A stretch of DNA of 64,000 nt. Source: Bacteroidota bacterium (GTDB taxonomy: Bacteria; Bacteroidota; Ignavibacteria; Kryptoniales; JAKASW01). The position numbers and the translations under genes were made by a program. The notes below the pieces were generated by a model. It saw only the letters and a list, made by a program, of their open reading frames with translations. It made no database searches and had not been told where the DNA came from. This document shows, in pieces, positions 54,685 through 62,362 of the stretch. Numbering within the stretch: the stretch's first letter is position 1; every line of letters begins with the position of its first letter. The stretch spans positions 97,879-161,878 of the forward strand of contig JAKAMG010000002.1 in the NCBI GenBank assembly GCA_021812985.1, given 5' to 3'.

Positions 54685-56724
54685 CTATTTCGATCCCTTA
54701 GTGGCTCCACCTTCAGCCACCGGGAAAACTGTTATCCTCAGCCTTGCGCATCCCATCGGGACTAGAGTCAGCTTTTCGACGGGCTCGTGTGACACGATGG
54801 GGCTCTCCTGAAGCGCGCCCACCATCCCGTTTTTCTCCATCTTCCACTGAGGTATGAGCTTCCCTTCGGCCACCATCTCCACGGGTGCGGCGTCGATGTC
54901 AAACGGCTGTTTCGCAACCGTGCCCTCCTTCTCAACCACCCTGAACGAACGCGCCAGATCTCCGTCGTCCAGGACGAGTCCGTAATTCCATTTGGTCGTC
55001 GGGAAGACTTCGTATGCCGGCCACTTTTCGGTCCCGCCGTACTTCACCCATTTCTCACCGATCTTCAGCGAGTAAGCAAGAGGCCCGCGCATCACGGATA
55101 CGGAATTCATATCCTTGGTCCAGACCTTCACGGATAATTCCATCGGAAGAATCAGCGTGACGATATCGCCATTCTTCCACTCACGCTGGAGGGAAATCCA
55201 GCTGTCCGGATAAGTGCCGGCGTCGACCTGCTCGCCGTTTATTCTTACAACCGCGTGCCTGGACCATCCGGGGATTCGAAGCATCATCGGAAAACTTGCC
55301 GGAGAAGACGTGGACAATTTGAATTCGATCTTACCTTTGAACGGATAATCGGTCTTCTCTTCGATCCTCACAGGTGTACCATGTCCCACTTTCAGGTTCA
55401 CTACGCTTGGCGCGTAGAGGACCGCGGCCACCCCGTTTCCAGCCGTCGCCATCCAGAGATTCTCCGCGAAGTATGGCCATCCAAAGGCGACGTTGTGCTG
55501 ACAGCATCTGTAATCCCACGGATCGTATGAAAACATGTCGCCATCGTTCTCGATCATCGGCGCCTTGTTGGCGGTGTCGAGCTGTACCTGGTTCGGTGCC
55601 GTGAGATAATGAAGCCCCTTCAGATCTGGCGTCATGGATGCCGGAAGGGAGTTGAAGGCTACCGTCTCGCAGCGATCGGCCCACAGAGGATTGCCCGTGA
55701 CACGAGTGAGCATTTCGGTGCTGTGCATCATCTCGACCATGGTACATGTCTCCGTTGCCTGCCTTGCCCCGGTGTAGCCGGGCCGGCAATTCTCGTCCGC
55801 GCCGTATAAGCCGCCTGGCACCTGACCGTACGTATCTATGACTGAATCATAATCATCGATTGTAGACTGGAGGTAACGGCGGTCGTCCGTTATCTGATAA
55901 TATTCTGCCGGCTCACGAAATCCTTCTGCGAGATTTACACCGTGCCACGTCGGGATGCCTCCCTCCCAGTCAGAAGTCCTCTCGTGATTCACTCTCGCCA
56001 CGTCGAGAAGCCACTTCTCGCCGGTCTCATTGTACAGCCAGATAATATGTTCCAGGTTATCTCCGCCGCGCCACTTCTGCCAGCTTCCAGGGAGAATATT
56101 CTGAAGCGGCTGCCTGCTCATCCACCTGTAATATCGCAGCATGAACGGGATGACCCGCTTGTCGCCGGTCGACTCATAGTAGCTCCTCATCACGAAAAGC
56201 ATCAGCATGTTCGGCCAGATGTCGTGATTCGTCAAATTGACCCTCGGCCCGAACCAACCGCTCGAATCCTGGCTCGCGAGCGTCGAGTCGATCCACCTTT
56301 TCGATTCGTCGATTATCCTCCTGTTGCGGAGAATGTAACCGAGGTCTGTGTATCCACGAAGCCAGTAAGGAAGTTCTTCCCAGCCGTAGTCTCCCTCGCC
56401 TTCGCTGTTCGCCCACGCGCTCCCCCTTATGTTGCACCATTTGCTGATCTCGTCGAGATGTCCGGTAAACCCTTCAGCCATGTATTCGAGCTGTGTCTTC
56501 AGCCAACCCTCAGGCTGAATGGCGCCGATTGGGAGTTTATAGAGTGGACTTGCGATAAGGGGAGATCGGTTCCCTTGATAGAAGCTGTTCGCATTCGCAG
56601 TCGGTGGAGTTTTGAGAACCCTGACCTCCGCATCGCCGCTCGCCCTCCGACCTCCCGCGGCATACAAACAAGACGTCAATAAGAGAAGTCCTAGCTGTGC
56701 GACGAGTAGATTCCGCTTTTTCAT
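54685..56724 (-). CDS. GH127 beta-L-arabinofuranosidase (HypBA1-like, DUF1680)
   Basis: Exported 679-residue glycoside hydrolase family 127 enzyme; characterised members release beta-L-arabinofuranose, notably from hydroxyproline-linked arabinosides of plant extensins. N-terminus MKKRNLLVAQLGLLLLTSC (lipobox LTSC, Cys19). An (alpha/alpha)6 barrel follows with WNIR-like KWCNIRGSAW, GWEELPYWLRGYTDLGY, WFGPRVNLTNHDIWPNMLML, ADENCRPGYTGARQATETC (Glu311, Glu325, Cys327) and DYRCCQHN (Cys407, Cys408). The ETC and CC pair match the zinc-binding and nucleophile-cysteine set of the family. AAGGAG lies 9 nt before ATG 56724; the long extension to 57201 runs antisense into pruA and is discarded. Downstream of the pruA gene on the same strand. 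Confidence 0.9.
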   Translation of the reverse strand: MKKRNLLVAQLGLLLLTSCLYAAGGRRASGDAEVRVLKTPPTANANSFYQGNRSPLIASPLYKLPIGAIQPEGWLKTQLEYMAEGFTGHLDEISKWCNIRGSAWANSEGEGDYGWEELPYWLRGYTDLGYILRNRRIIDESKRWIDSTLASQDSSGWFGPRVNLTNHDIWPNMLMLFVMRSYYESTGDKRVIPFMLRYYRWMSRQPLQNILPGSWQKWRGGDNLEHIIWLYNETGEKWLLDVARVNHERTSDWEGGIPTWHGVNLAEGFREPAEYYQITDDRRYLQSTIDDYDSVIDTYGQVPGGLYGADENCRPGYTGARQATETCTMVEMMHSTEMLTRVTGNPLWADRCETVAFNSLPASMTPDLKGLHYLTAPNQVQLDTANKAPMIENDGDMFSYDPWDYRCCQHNVAFGWPYFAENLWMATAGNGVAAVLYAPSVVNLKVGHGTPVRIEEKTDYPFKGKIEFKLSTSSPASFPMMLRIPGWSRHAVVRINGEQVDAGTYPDSWISLQREWKNGDIVTLILPMELSVKVWTKDMNSVSVMRGPLAYSLKIGEKWVKYGGTEKWPAYEVFPTTKWNYGLVLDDGDLARSFRVVEKEGTVAKQPFDIDAAPVEMVAEGKLIPQWKMEKNGMVGALQESPIVSHEPVEKLTLVPMGCARLRITVFPVAEGGATKGSK

Positions 56725-56869
56725 GAGAACGCTCCTTGTTGGGGGTGTCGCGGTCTTGATCGCGCGCGCCTGGCGGCGCCGGCGTGTCGTTTCAGATTTT
56801 AGGGCGAAAGTATCTTGAGCGAGTCCGGACGGATGCCGTCCGCCCGGACTCCTCATCGGATAACGGAGA

Positions 56870-58504
56870 TTATTTCTCCGACATGAAAGGATAACGGTAG
56901 TTCTTCGGTGGAACAAGATTTTCTTTCGTGCTCCTCGGAGACATCCAGCGCACCATATTGAGGAAGCTTCCTGCCTTGTCGTTCGTGCCGCTGGCGCGAG
57001 CTCCTCCGAAGGGCTGCTGGCCGACCACTGCGCCCGTCGGCTTGTCATTGATATAGAAATTCCCGGAAGAGTTGACGAGTATCTTGTTGGCCGTGGCGAC
57101 TGCGTACCTGTCACGCGCGAAGATCGCTCCGGTGAGTGCGTAGGGCGAGGTCTCATCGCATAGGTGGAGTGTCTCCTCAAATTTGTCGTCGTCATAGACA
57201 TATATCGTCATGACCGGCCCGAATATTTCCTCTTCCATCGTGCGGAAGTGAGGTTTCTTGGCGAGAATGACCGTCGGCTCAATGAAGTATCCCTTAGAGT
57301 CGTCAAAGTTTCCGCCGGATATTATTTCCGCGTCGCTCGACTTCCTCGCGAATTCTATGTATTCGGTAATCGTAGAGAACGCGCCCTTGTCTATCACGGC
57401 GTTCATGAAGTTGCTGAAGTCACGCGGATCGCCCATCTTCACCGTCTTCAGTTCCTTGACGATGTAATCTTTGAGGTCGGCCCAGAGCGACTTCGGTACG
57501 TACGCGCGGGACGCGGCGGAACATTTCTGCCCCTGGTACTCGAAGGCCCCCCGGATTATCGCCACGCCGAGTTCTTCAATGTCCGCGCTCCTGTGCGCGA
57601 AAATGAAATCCTTTCCGCCTGTCTCCCCAACGATTCTCGGATATGACTTGTAGTTGGCGATGTTTGTTCCGACTGTCTTCCACATATCCTGGAACACCAC
57701 GGTGCTGCCGGTGAAATGGATTCCGGCGAGGTGCGGGGAAAGCATTGCCGGACGGCCGACCGCGCCCCCCGGACCGGGAACGAAGTTGATGACTCCAGGC
57801 GGTACACCCGCCTCCTTCAGTAATTGCATGATGTAGTACCCCGAATAGACCGCGCTGGACGCCGGCTTGGAGAGTACCACGTTGCCAACCATCGCAGGCG
57901 CGGTGGGAAGGTTCCCCGCAATTGACGTGAAGTTGAACGGCGACACAGAAAAGACAAATCCTTCAAGCGGCCTGTACTCCATCTTGTTCCGGACGTCCAT
58001 GGGTGAATGCGGCGGCTGCTCTTCGTAAAGCTGCATCGCGTAGTAGGCGTTGAAACGGAAGAAGTCCGTGAGTTCCGCCGCCGAATCTATCTCCGCCTGG
58101 AAAACATTCTTGCTCTGACCGAGCATCGTGGCCGCGTTCATGGTGTCGCGCCACGGCCCGGAGAGGAGCGCGGCAGCCTTCATGAATATCGAGAGCCTTT
58201 CTTCCCAGTCGAGCGCCGCCCATGCCGTACGCGCGGCCAGCGCCGCTTGTATCGCCATGTTCACTTCCTTCTCACCCGCCTGGTGGTACGTCGCGATCAC
58301 TGTCCTATGGTCGTGCGGCAGGACGCAGTTCGCCACCTTTCCTGTCTTGATCTCCTCACCGCCGATTATCAGCGGGATCTCGATCTGCCTTTTCTGCATC
58401 TCCTCGAGTTTTGCCTTCAGAGACACCCGTTCCGGTGAGCCGGGAAGGTATGTCTTCGTCGGCTCGTTCGGCGGCATCGGGATTTCAAATTTTGCGTTTG
58501 GCAT
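56870..58504 (-). CDS. pruA: 1-pyrroline-5-carboxylate dehydrogenase, ALDH4A1-like
   Basis: NAD-dependent dehydrogenase of L-glutamate gamma-semialdehyde, also acting in relatives on the 4-hydroxy form from hydroxyproline. The 544-residue single-domain protein matches the human ALDH4A1 layout: PGSPERVSLKAKLEEM, GQSKNVFQAEIDSAAELTDFFRFNA, SPFNFTSIAGNLPTAPAMVGNVVLSKP, VGETGGKDFIFAHRSAD (Glu294), FEYQGQKCSAASR (catalytic Cys328), EEIFGPVMTIYVY and VGQQPFGGARASGTNDKAG. It has no fused proline dehydrogenase. GAGGAG precedes ATG 58504. It sits between an AGT-type aminotransferase and a GH127 gene. Confidence 0.93.
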   Translation of the reverse strand: MPNAKFEIPMPPNEPTKTYLPGSPERVSLKAKLEEMQKRQIEIPLIIGGEEIKTGKVANCVLPHDHRTVIATYHQAGEKEVNMAIQAALAARTAWAALDWEERLSIFMKAAALLSGPWRDTMNAATMLGQSKNVFQAEIDSAAELTDFFRFNAYYAMQLYEEQPPHSPMDVRNKMEYRPLEGFVFSVSPFNFTSIAGNLPTAPAMVGNVVLSKPASSAVYSGYYIMQLLKEAGVPPGVINFVPGPGGAVGRPAMLSPHLAGIHFTGSTVVFQDMWKTVGTNIANYKSYPRIVGETGGKDFIFAHRSADIEELGVAIIRGAFEYQGQKCSAASRAYVPKSLWADLKDYIVKELKTVKMGDPRDFSNFMNAVIDKGAFSTITEYIEFARKSSDAEIISGGNFDDSKGYFIEPTVILAKKPHFRTMEEEIFGPVMTIYVYDDDKFEETLHLCDETSPYALTGAIFARDRYAVATANKILVNSSGNFYINDKPTGAVVGQQPFGGARASGTNDKAGSFLNMVRWMSPRSTKENLVPPKNYRYPFMSEK

Positions 58505-58539
58505 TTCTGACTATCTCCTCGTTTGGATTATATGATCAA

Positions 58540-58660
58540 ACGTGACTCAAATACTAAATCCGAAATCAAAAAAACGAAAGAACGGGCTCCAAGGAATTCG
58601 TGTTTTGAATTTAGATTTTGGAACTTAGTTTAGGATTTCGATTTTTGAACTCGGTGTTTT
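58540..58660. repeat. AT-rich island with imperfect inverted repeats
   Basis: Roughly 120 nt of low-GC sequence between pruA and the aminotransferase gene, with imperfect complementary phrases (AATACTAAATCCGAAATC near 58549 and TTTAGATTTTGGAAC / TTAGGATTTCGATTTTTGAAC near 58609-58650). It differs clearly in composition from its GC-rich surroundings. Confidence 0.45.
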
Positions 58661-58678
58661 CCAAGCCGTTTCGCACTC

Positions 58679-59800
58679 TCAATTCCTTCGAAGTGCGTCT
58701 TCGAGAGCATTCAGACACAATTTAACGTTCTTTTCGTTAGAGGTATATCCCATCAGGCCTATCCGCCAGATTTTTCCGGCCAGCTGTCCAAGACCGGAAC
58801 CGATTTCAATGTTGAACTTCTTGAGCATGCGGTCCCTGACGGCGGCCTCGTCAATCCCGACGGGAACCCTGACTATCGCAAGCTCAGGCAGGCTCACCTT
58901 GCCCGACACAAATGTTTCCAAACCTATCTTATCGAGCCCTTCCTTGAAGAGCTCCACGTTCCTTTGATGACGCGCCCATGCATTCTCCAGTCCCTCCTCC
59001 TGAACCATGAGGAGCGCCTCGTGCAAACCGTACAGCGCATTTATCGGTGCCGTATGATGGTACGTCCGTTTCGCGCCACTCCAGTAGCTGACCACAAGGC
59101 TGACATCCAGGAACCAGCTCTGCACCCTGGTCTTTCTTGTCCTGACGGTGTTCAACGCCCGCTCGCTGAATGTTATCGGCGAGAGTCCAGGCGGCGAGGA
59201 TAGACACTTCTGGCTCCCCGAGTAAACGACGTCCAGATCCCATTCATCTACCTTTACTGGTATCCCGCCGAGCGAGGTTACAGTGTCAGCGATCGTGAGA
59301 CAGCCGTGCTTTCTGGCTACCCTCGCCAGCGCTTCGACGTCTGACCTCACTCCCGTCGAGGTCTCGGCGTGCACGAACGCCACAACCTTCACATCCTTGT
59401 TGTCAGACAGCGTCTCATCAAGACTTGACGGATCGATCGGCTGTCCCCACGGTGCATCGACCACCAGCGGGACGCCGCCGTAACGCTCCACCATCTCGCG
59501 GATCCGCCCTCCGAACGCGCCGTTAACACAGACCGCCACCTTCATCCCTGGCTCCACCATGTTTGCGACGGCCGCCTCCATGCCGAGCGAACCGGGACCC
59601 GAGACCGGGAAGGTCAACTCGTTCTTCGTCATGAATGTATCTCTGAGCAGCGCCTTGAGCTCATCCATCATCGTTATGAATTCCGGATCGAGATGGCCGA
59701 TCGTGGGCCTCGCCATCGCTTCGAGCACGCGCGGATGGACGTTCGACGGTCCCGGCCCCATAAGAATCCTCTCCGGCGGATGAAATGGTTTAATACTCAC
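58679..59800 (-). CDS. Alanine-glyoxylate aminotransferase-like (AGXT family)
   Basis: PLP-dependent class V fold enzyme of 373 residues that probably transfers amino groups from alanine or serine to glyoxylate. It follows human AGXT closely: ERILMGPGPSNVHPRVLEA, FPVSGPGSLGMEAAVANMVEPG, VCVNGAFGGRIREM, FVHAETSTGV, IADTVTSLGGIPV, VVYSGSQKCLSSPPG (PLP Lys198), TYHHTAPINALYGLHEAL and FNIEIGSGLG...WRIGLMGY. The GTG start at 59800 is supported by AAGGAG 6-7 nt upstream. Serine-glyoxylate or serine-pyruvate activity is an alternative. It is upstream of pruA (gap 174 nt) and downstream of the aldolase (131 nt). Confidence 0.88.
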   Translation of the reverse strand: MSIKPFHPPERILMGPGPSNVHPRVLEAMARPTIGHLDPEFITMMDELKALLRDTFMTKNELTFPVSGPGSLGMEAAVANMVEPGMKVAVCVNGAFGGRIREMVERYGGVPLVVDAPWGQPIDPSSLDETLSDNKDVKVVAFVHAETSTGVRSDVEALARVARKHGCLTIADTVTSLGGIPVKVDEWDLDVVYSGSQKCLSSPPGLSPITFSERALNTVRTRKTRVQSWFLDVSLVVSYWSGAKRTYHHTAPINALYGLHEALLMVQEEGLENAWARHQRNVELFKEGLDKIGLETFVSGKVSLPELAIVRVPVGIDEAAVRDRMLKKFNIEIGSGLGQLAGKIWRIGLMGYTSNEKNVKLCLNALEDALRRN

Positions 59801-59931
59801 GTGAATCTCCTTGTGTATCTAAGCGCCCTCGGTTCCCGGACCCCACTCACCGGCTTTCAATCTCCGGTTGGGCGACGATTGCGTTAGTGCGATTCAGGAA
59901 GCATGGACGATCGTTCCTCCCGAAGAGCATG

Positions 59932-60813
59932 TCAGTCCAAAAATCCGGCGGTCTTAAGAATCGTCTTCAAATCTTGCCGCTCCTTGTCACCGAGCGGCGC
60001 AAGCGGACTCCGCGGCTCACCACCGAAATAGCCTAACATATCTAGTGCGGCCTTCAGGCCGGGCACTCCGTACCTCGATGTGACGGCCCTGTTGACGGGT
60101 ATGAGTTTCTTCTGCAGCGCCGAGGCCTCGTCGTGCTTTCCGAGTGAGACGAGTTCCTGAAGCCTTACGCATTCATCCGGAGCGATATTGGCCAGAGCGA
60201 GTATCCCGCCTTTCGCCCCCGCCGCAAGACCCGGATATAGAACCGAAGCCGTCCCGACCAGGACTGAAAAGTCAGCCGGCACCGATGCCACCGTCTCGGC
60301 AGTCTGTGCCGTGTTCTCCGAACTGTTCTTCAGGCCGACGATGTTTTCGTGTCCGGCAAGCTGTGAAACGGAAGATGCCTGAATGTCTACGCCTGTGAAC
60401 TTAGGGACGTTATATATAATGACGGGTATCTTTGTGCGGTCCGCCACTTCGGTGAAATACCTGACGAAGGCCGGGCCGTTCATCTCGCTCTTGTAAAAAG
60501 ACGGAGTAAGCACAAGCGCGTAGTCCGCTCCCATATCTGCCGCATCGTTGGACAGCGAAACAGTTTCCTTGATCGAATCGGAACCAGTCCCCGCGATAAG
60601 GATTCTACCCGCGCCGAGACTCTTTTTCACGGTTGCGACGATCCTGAGTTTTTCGTCCCGCGTCAGGAACGCGCTCTCGCCGTTGGAACCCATTACTACG
60701 TATCCGCTGAGTCCGGTCCGATTCCAGGCGCTTATGTTTTCAGCGAGTTTATCGTAAGCCACTTCTCCGCCGACGATTGGCGTCGTGACAGGCGGCATTA
60801 TCCCTTTTATCAT
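59932..60813 (-). CDS. 4-hydroxy-2-oxoglutarate aldolase, HOGA1-like (DapA superfamily)
   Basis: Class I aldolase predicted to split 4-hydroxy-2-oxoglutarate into pyruvate and glyoxylate, the last step of hydroxyproline breakdown. The 293-residue TIM barrel has GSNGES (Ser43), IIYNVPKFTG (Tyr134), and the Schiff-base lysine in IVGLKNSSEN (Lys162). The whole sequence tracks human HOGA1, including PPVTTP at the start and the C-terminal LIPVNRAVTSRYGVPGLKAA / GYFGGEPRSPLAPL stretch, which ordinary DapA proteins lack. ATG 60813 has GGGCGAGG about 10 nt upstream. Other DapA-family activities (dihydrodipicolinate synthase, KDG aldolase) are less likely because of this C-terminal match and the neighbours. 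Confidence 0.82.
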   Translation of the reverse strand: MIKGIMPPVTTPIVGGEVAYDKLAENISAWNRTGLSGYVVMGSNGESAFLTRDEKLRIVATVKKSLGAGRILIAGTGSDSIKETVSLSNDAADMGADYALVLTPSFYKSEMNGPAFVRYFTEVADRTKIPVIIYNVPKFTGVDIQASSVSQLAGHENIVGLKNSSENTAQTAETVASVPADFSVLVGTASVLYPGLAAGAKGGILALANIAPDECVRLQELVSLGKHDEASALQKKLIPVNRAVTSRYGVPGLKAALDMLGYFGGEPRSPLAPLGDKERQDLKTILKTAGFLD

Positions 60814-61173
60814 ACTAATTGACCTCGCCCCAATGGAGCATTACACGAGAGCGTTTCGTTGTCGCTGCTCCCGCTTTGTTAGAAAACAGAACACACTAAT
60901 TGAACCTGCGCAACCACTTTCCTCCGACGTCATGCTGGAGTGAAAGAGACGGCACTCCGGATTCACCTTGTTGGCCTAAAGATGTGTAAAATCTAACAGT
61001 TCAAGTCCAATTTTTCGATATAGGAAGGTGGCGTGCGTGATTCGGGGAAGGACCCCGGAGGGGGGAGCATCGAAGCCGCAAGCCTCTTGCGGCGCCGCGA
61101 CTTTTCGTTGACAAATGGAAGCGTGACCATCACCCCAAAGATATCCGGGGATGATGGCCACGCCGAAAACATT
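60814..61173. other. Intergenic region, 360 nt, with two hairpins
   Basis: Holds the upstream region of the aldolase gene and the tail of the T9SS gene ending at 61174. Two stem-loops are visible: GCCGCAAG-CCT-CTTGCGGC (61075-61093) and CCATCACCCC/GGGGATGATGG with one bulge (61127-61157). The latter lies 17 nt past the T9SS stop and may act as its terminator, though no T-run follows. I see no gene. Confidence 0.6.
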
Positions 61174-62274
61174 TTACTTCGTGAGTACCAGCTTCTTTGT
61201 TTCAAGCTGGTTCCCTGCGGCCAGTCTGTAGAAGTAGACTCCGCTCGGAAGCCCCTTGGCGTCGAACTGTACCTGATATCTCCCTGGTTCCTTCACCTCG
61301 TTCACGAGCGTCCTCACTTCCCTGCCGAGCATGTCATAGACCTTCAATGTGACATTGGAAGTTCTCTGTATTCCGTATGTGATCATCGTGGAGGGGTTGA
61401 ACGGGTTCGGGTAGTTCTGCTCAAGGGCGAAAGTCTCCGGCCGCGAGTGTGAATCCCTTACAGCGGTGGGTGTATTCACAACGTAAGTCAGGCTGATCGC
61501 AGTCGCGTCGACGAACTGCCCGTCTTTTTGGACTCCATCCACCTCAGCCCTGTGGCCCTCGCGCGTCATCCACTGGTAGTAATAACTCGTGTCCACATAC
61601 GACAGCGTCGAGCCGTAGTAATAATAGTCCAGGTCGGTGGATTTCATCCTCAACGCCTGGAATGATCCTATCGGCAGGTTCAGCGTGCCGAAAGCGTCGC
61701 AGACCGTCGTGATCTTTTCGATCTTGGTATATCCGCCAGCCTCTTGAGTTGTATCGAGCGACGAAACTCTGTTGTAACCTAGATGCCATGGCAGCACATC
61801 GAGTATTTTCGTGACGTGCTGGACAAGCGTAGTGTCCACCTGATGACCATTCACGGTACCGAACATGTGCTGGGCGCCGCCCAACGCGTAGATCGTATCG
61901 TTTGAAAAACCGATGAACTGGTACATTTCCACGGCCACGCTGTCCACGCTCTGCCTTATTCTCTGCGCATAGCCGGCCGAAGGAAAGTCGGGCAAGTAAG
62001 GGGAATTTGCCGGCGATATGTTGTCCGCCCTCCCGGAATCGGTGAAAGCCATCGCAGGAATGGTCCAGGTCTGTGCGACCGAACTTGAAGCGGTTCCTAT
62101 GCCTATTCCCTGGGCCCCATCATTTTTCTGATAGCTCATCCAGGAAGTGCCCACCCCGAGATAATTAGTGAGGTTCGTGGCATCGATAGTTATCTGGGAG
62201 AACGCCATTTGCTGATGAGACGCAATAAGGGCAACTGACAAAGCCAGGATTGTCCGCAATTTTTTCATTTTCAT
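61174..62274 (-). CDS. T9SS-secreted protein, unknown function
   Basis: Secreted 366-residue protein. Signal peptide KKLRTILALSVALIASHQQMAFSQ, then a beta-rich domain of about 260 residues (LTNYLGVGTSWMSYQKND, LPDFPSAGYAQRIRQSVDSVAVEMYQFIG, GTLNLPIGSFQALRMKSTD, YYQWMTREGHRAEVDG) without a recognised motif, and a T9SS sorting domain (QNYPNPFNPSTMITYGI, LKVYDMLGREVRTLV, PSGVYFYRL, TKKLVLTK). ATG 62274 has AAGGA 9 nt upstream; the extension to 62355 is discarded. It lies 88 nt after the DUF6588 gene on the same strand, separated by a strong hairpin. Confidence 0.82.
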   Translation of the reverse strand: MKMKKLRTILALSVALIASHQQMAFSQITIDATNLTNYLGVGTSWMSYQKNDGAQGIGIGTASSSVAQTWTIPAMAFTDSGRADNISPANSPYLPDFPSAGYAQRIRQSVDSVAVEMYQFIGFSNDTIYALGGAQHMFGTVNGHQVDTTLVQHVTKILDVLPWHLGYNRVSSLDTTQEAGGYTKIEKITTVCDAFGTLNLPIGSFQALRMKSTDLDYYYYGSTLSYVDTSYYYQWMTREGHRAEVDGVQKDGQFVDATAISLTYVVNTPTAVRDSHSRPETFALEQNYPNPFNPSTMITYGIQRTSNVTLKVYDMLGREVRTLVNEVKEPGRYQVQFDAKGLPSGVYFYRLAAGNQLETKKLVLTK

Positions 62275-62311
62275 TTTTCTTAGTCCTTTACAATTTCCGC
62301 ATTCTTGGTTT

Positions 62312-62351
62312 CGCGGCGCCCGCATCATAAATACACCCGACGGGCGCCGCG
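62312..62351. terminator. Intergenic hairpin between DUF6588 and T9SS genes
   Basis: Perfect 11-bp stem CGCGGCGCCCG (62312-62322) / CGGGCGCCGCG (62341-62351) with an 18-nt AT-rich loop. It begins 12 nt past the DUF6588 stop. No T-run follows on the minus strand, so it may stabilise the upstream message rather than end it fully. Confidence 0.6.
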
Positions 62352-62362
62352 GCAAAACTCAC

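Noticed and set aside
55942-57201. 246-codon antisense frame and a 160-codon N-terminal extension at the GH127 gene
   Set aside because: Extension is Arg/Ser-rich, overlaps pruA, and the GH127 signal peptide with AAGGAG site begins at 56724.
59796-59806. CACGTGAAT at the aminotransferase start as parS
   Set aside because: Left half does not match; it is the GTG start plus ribosome-site region.
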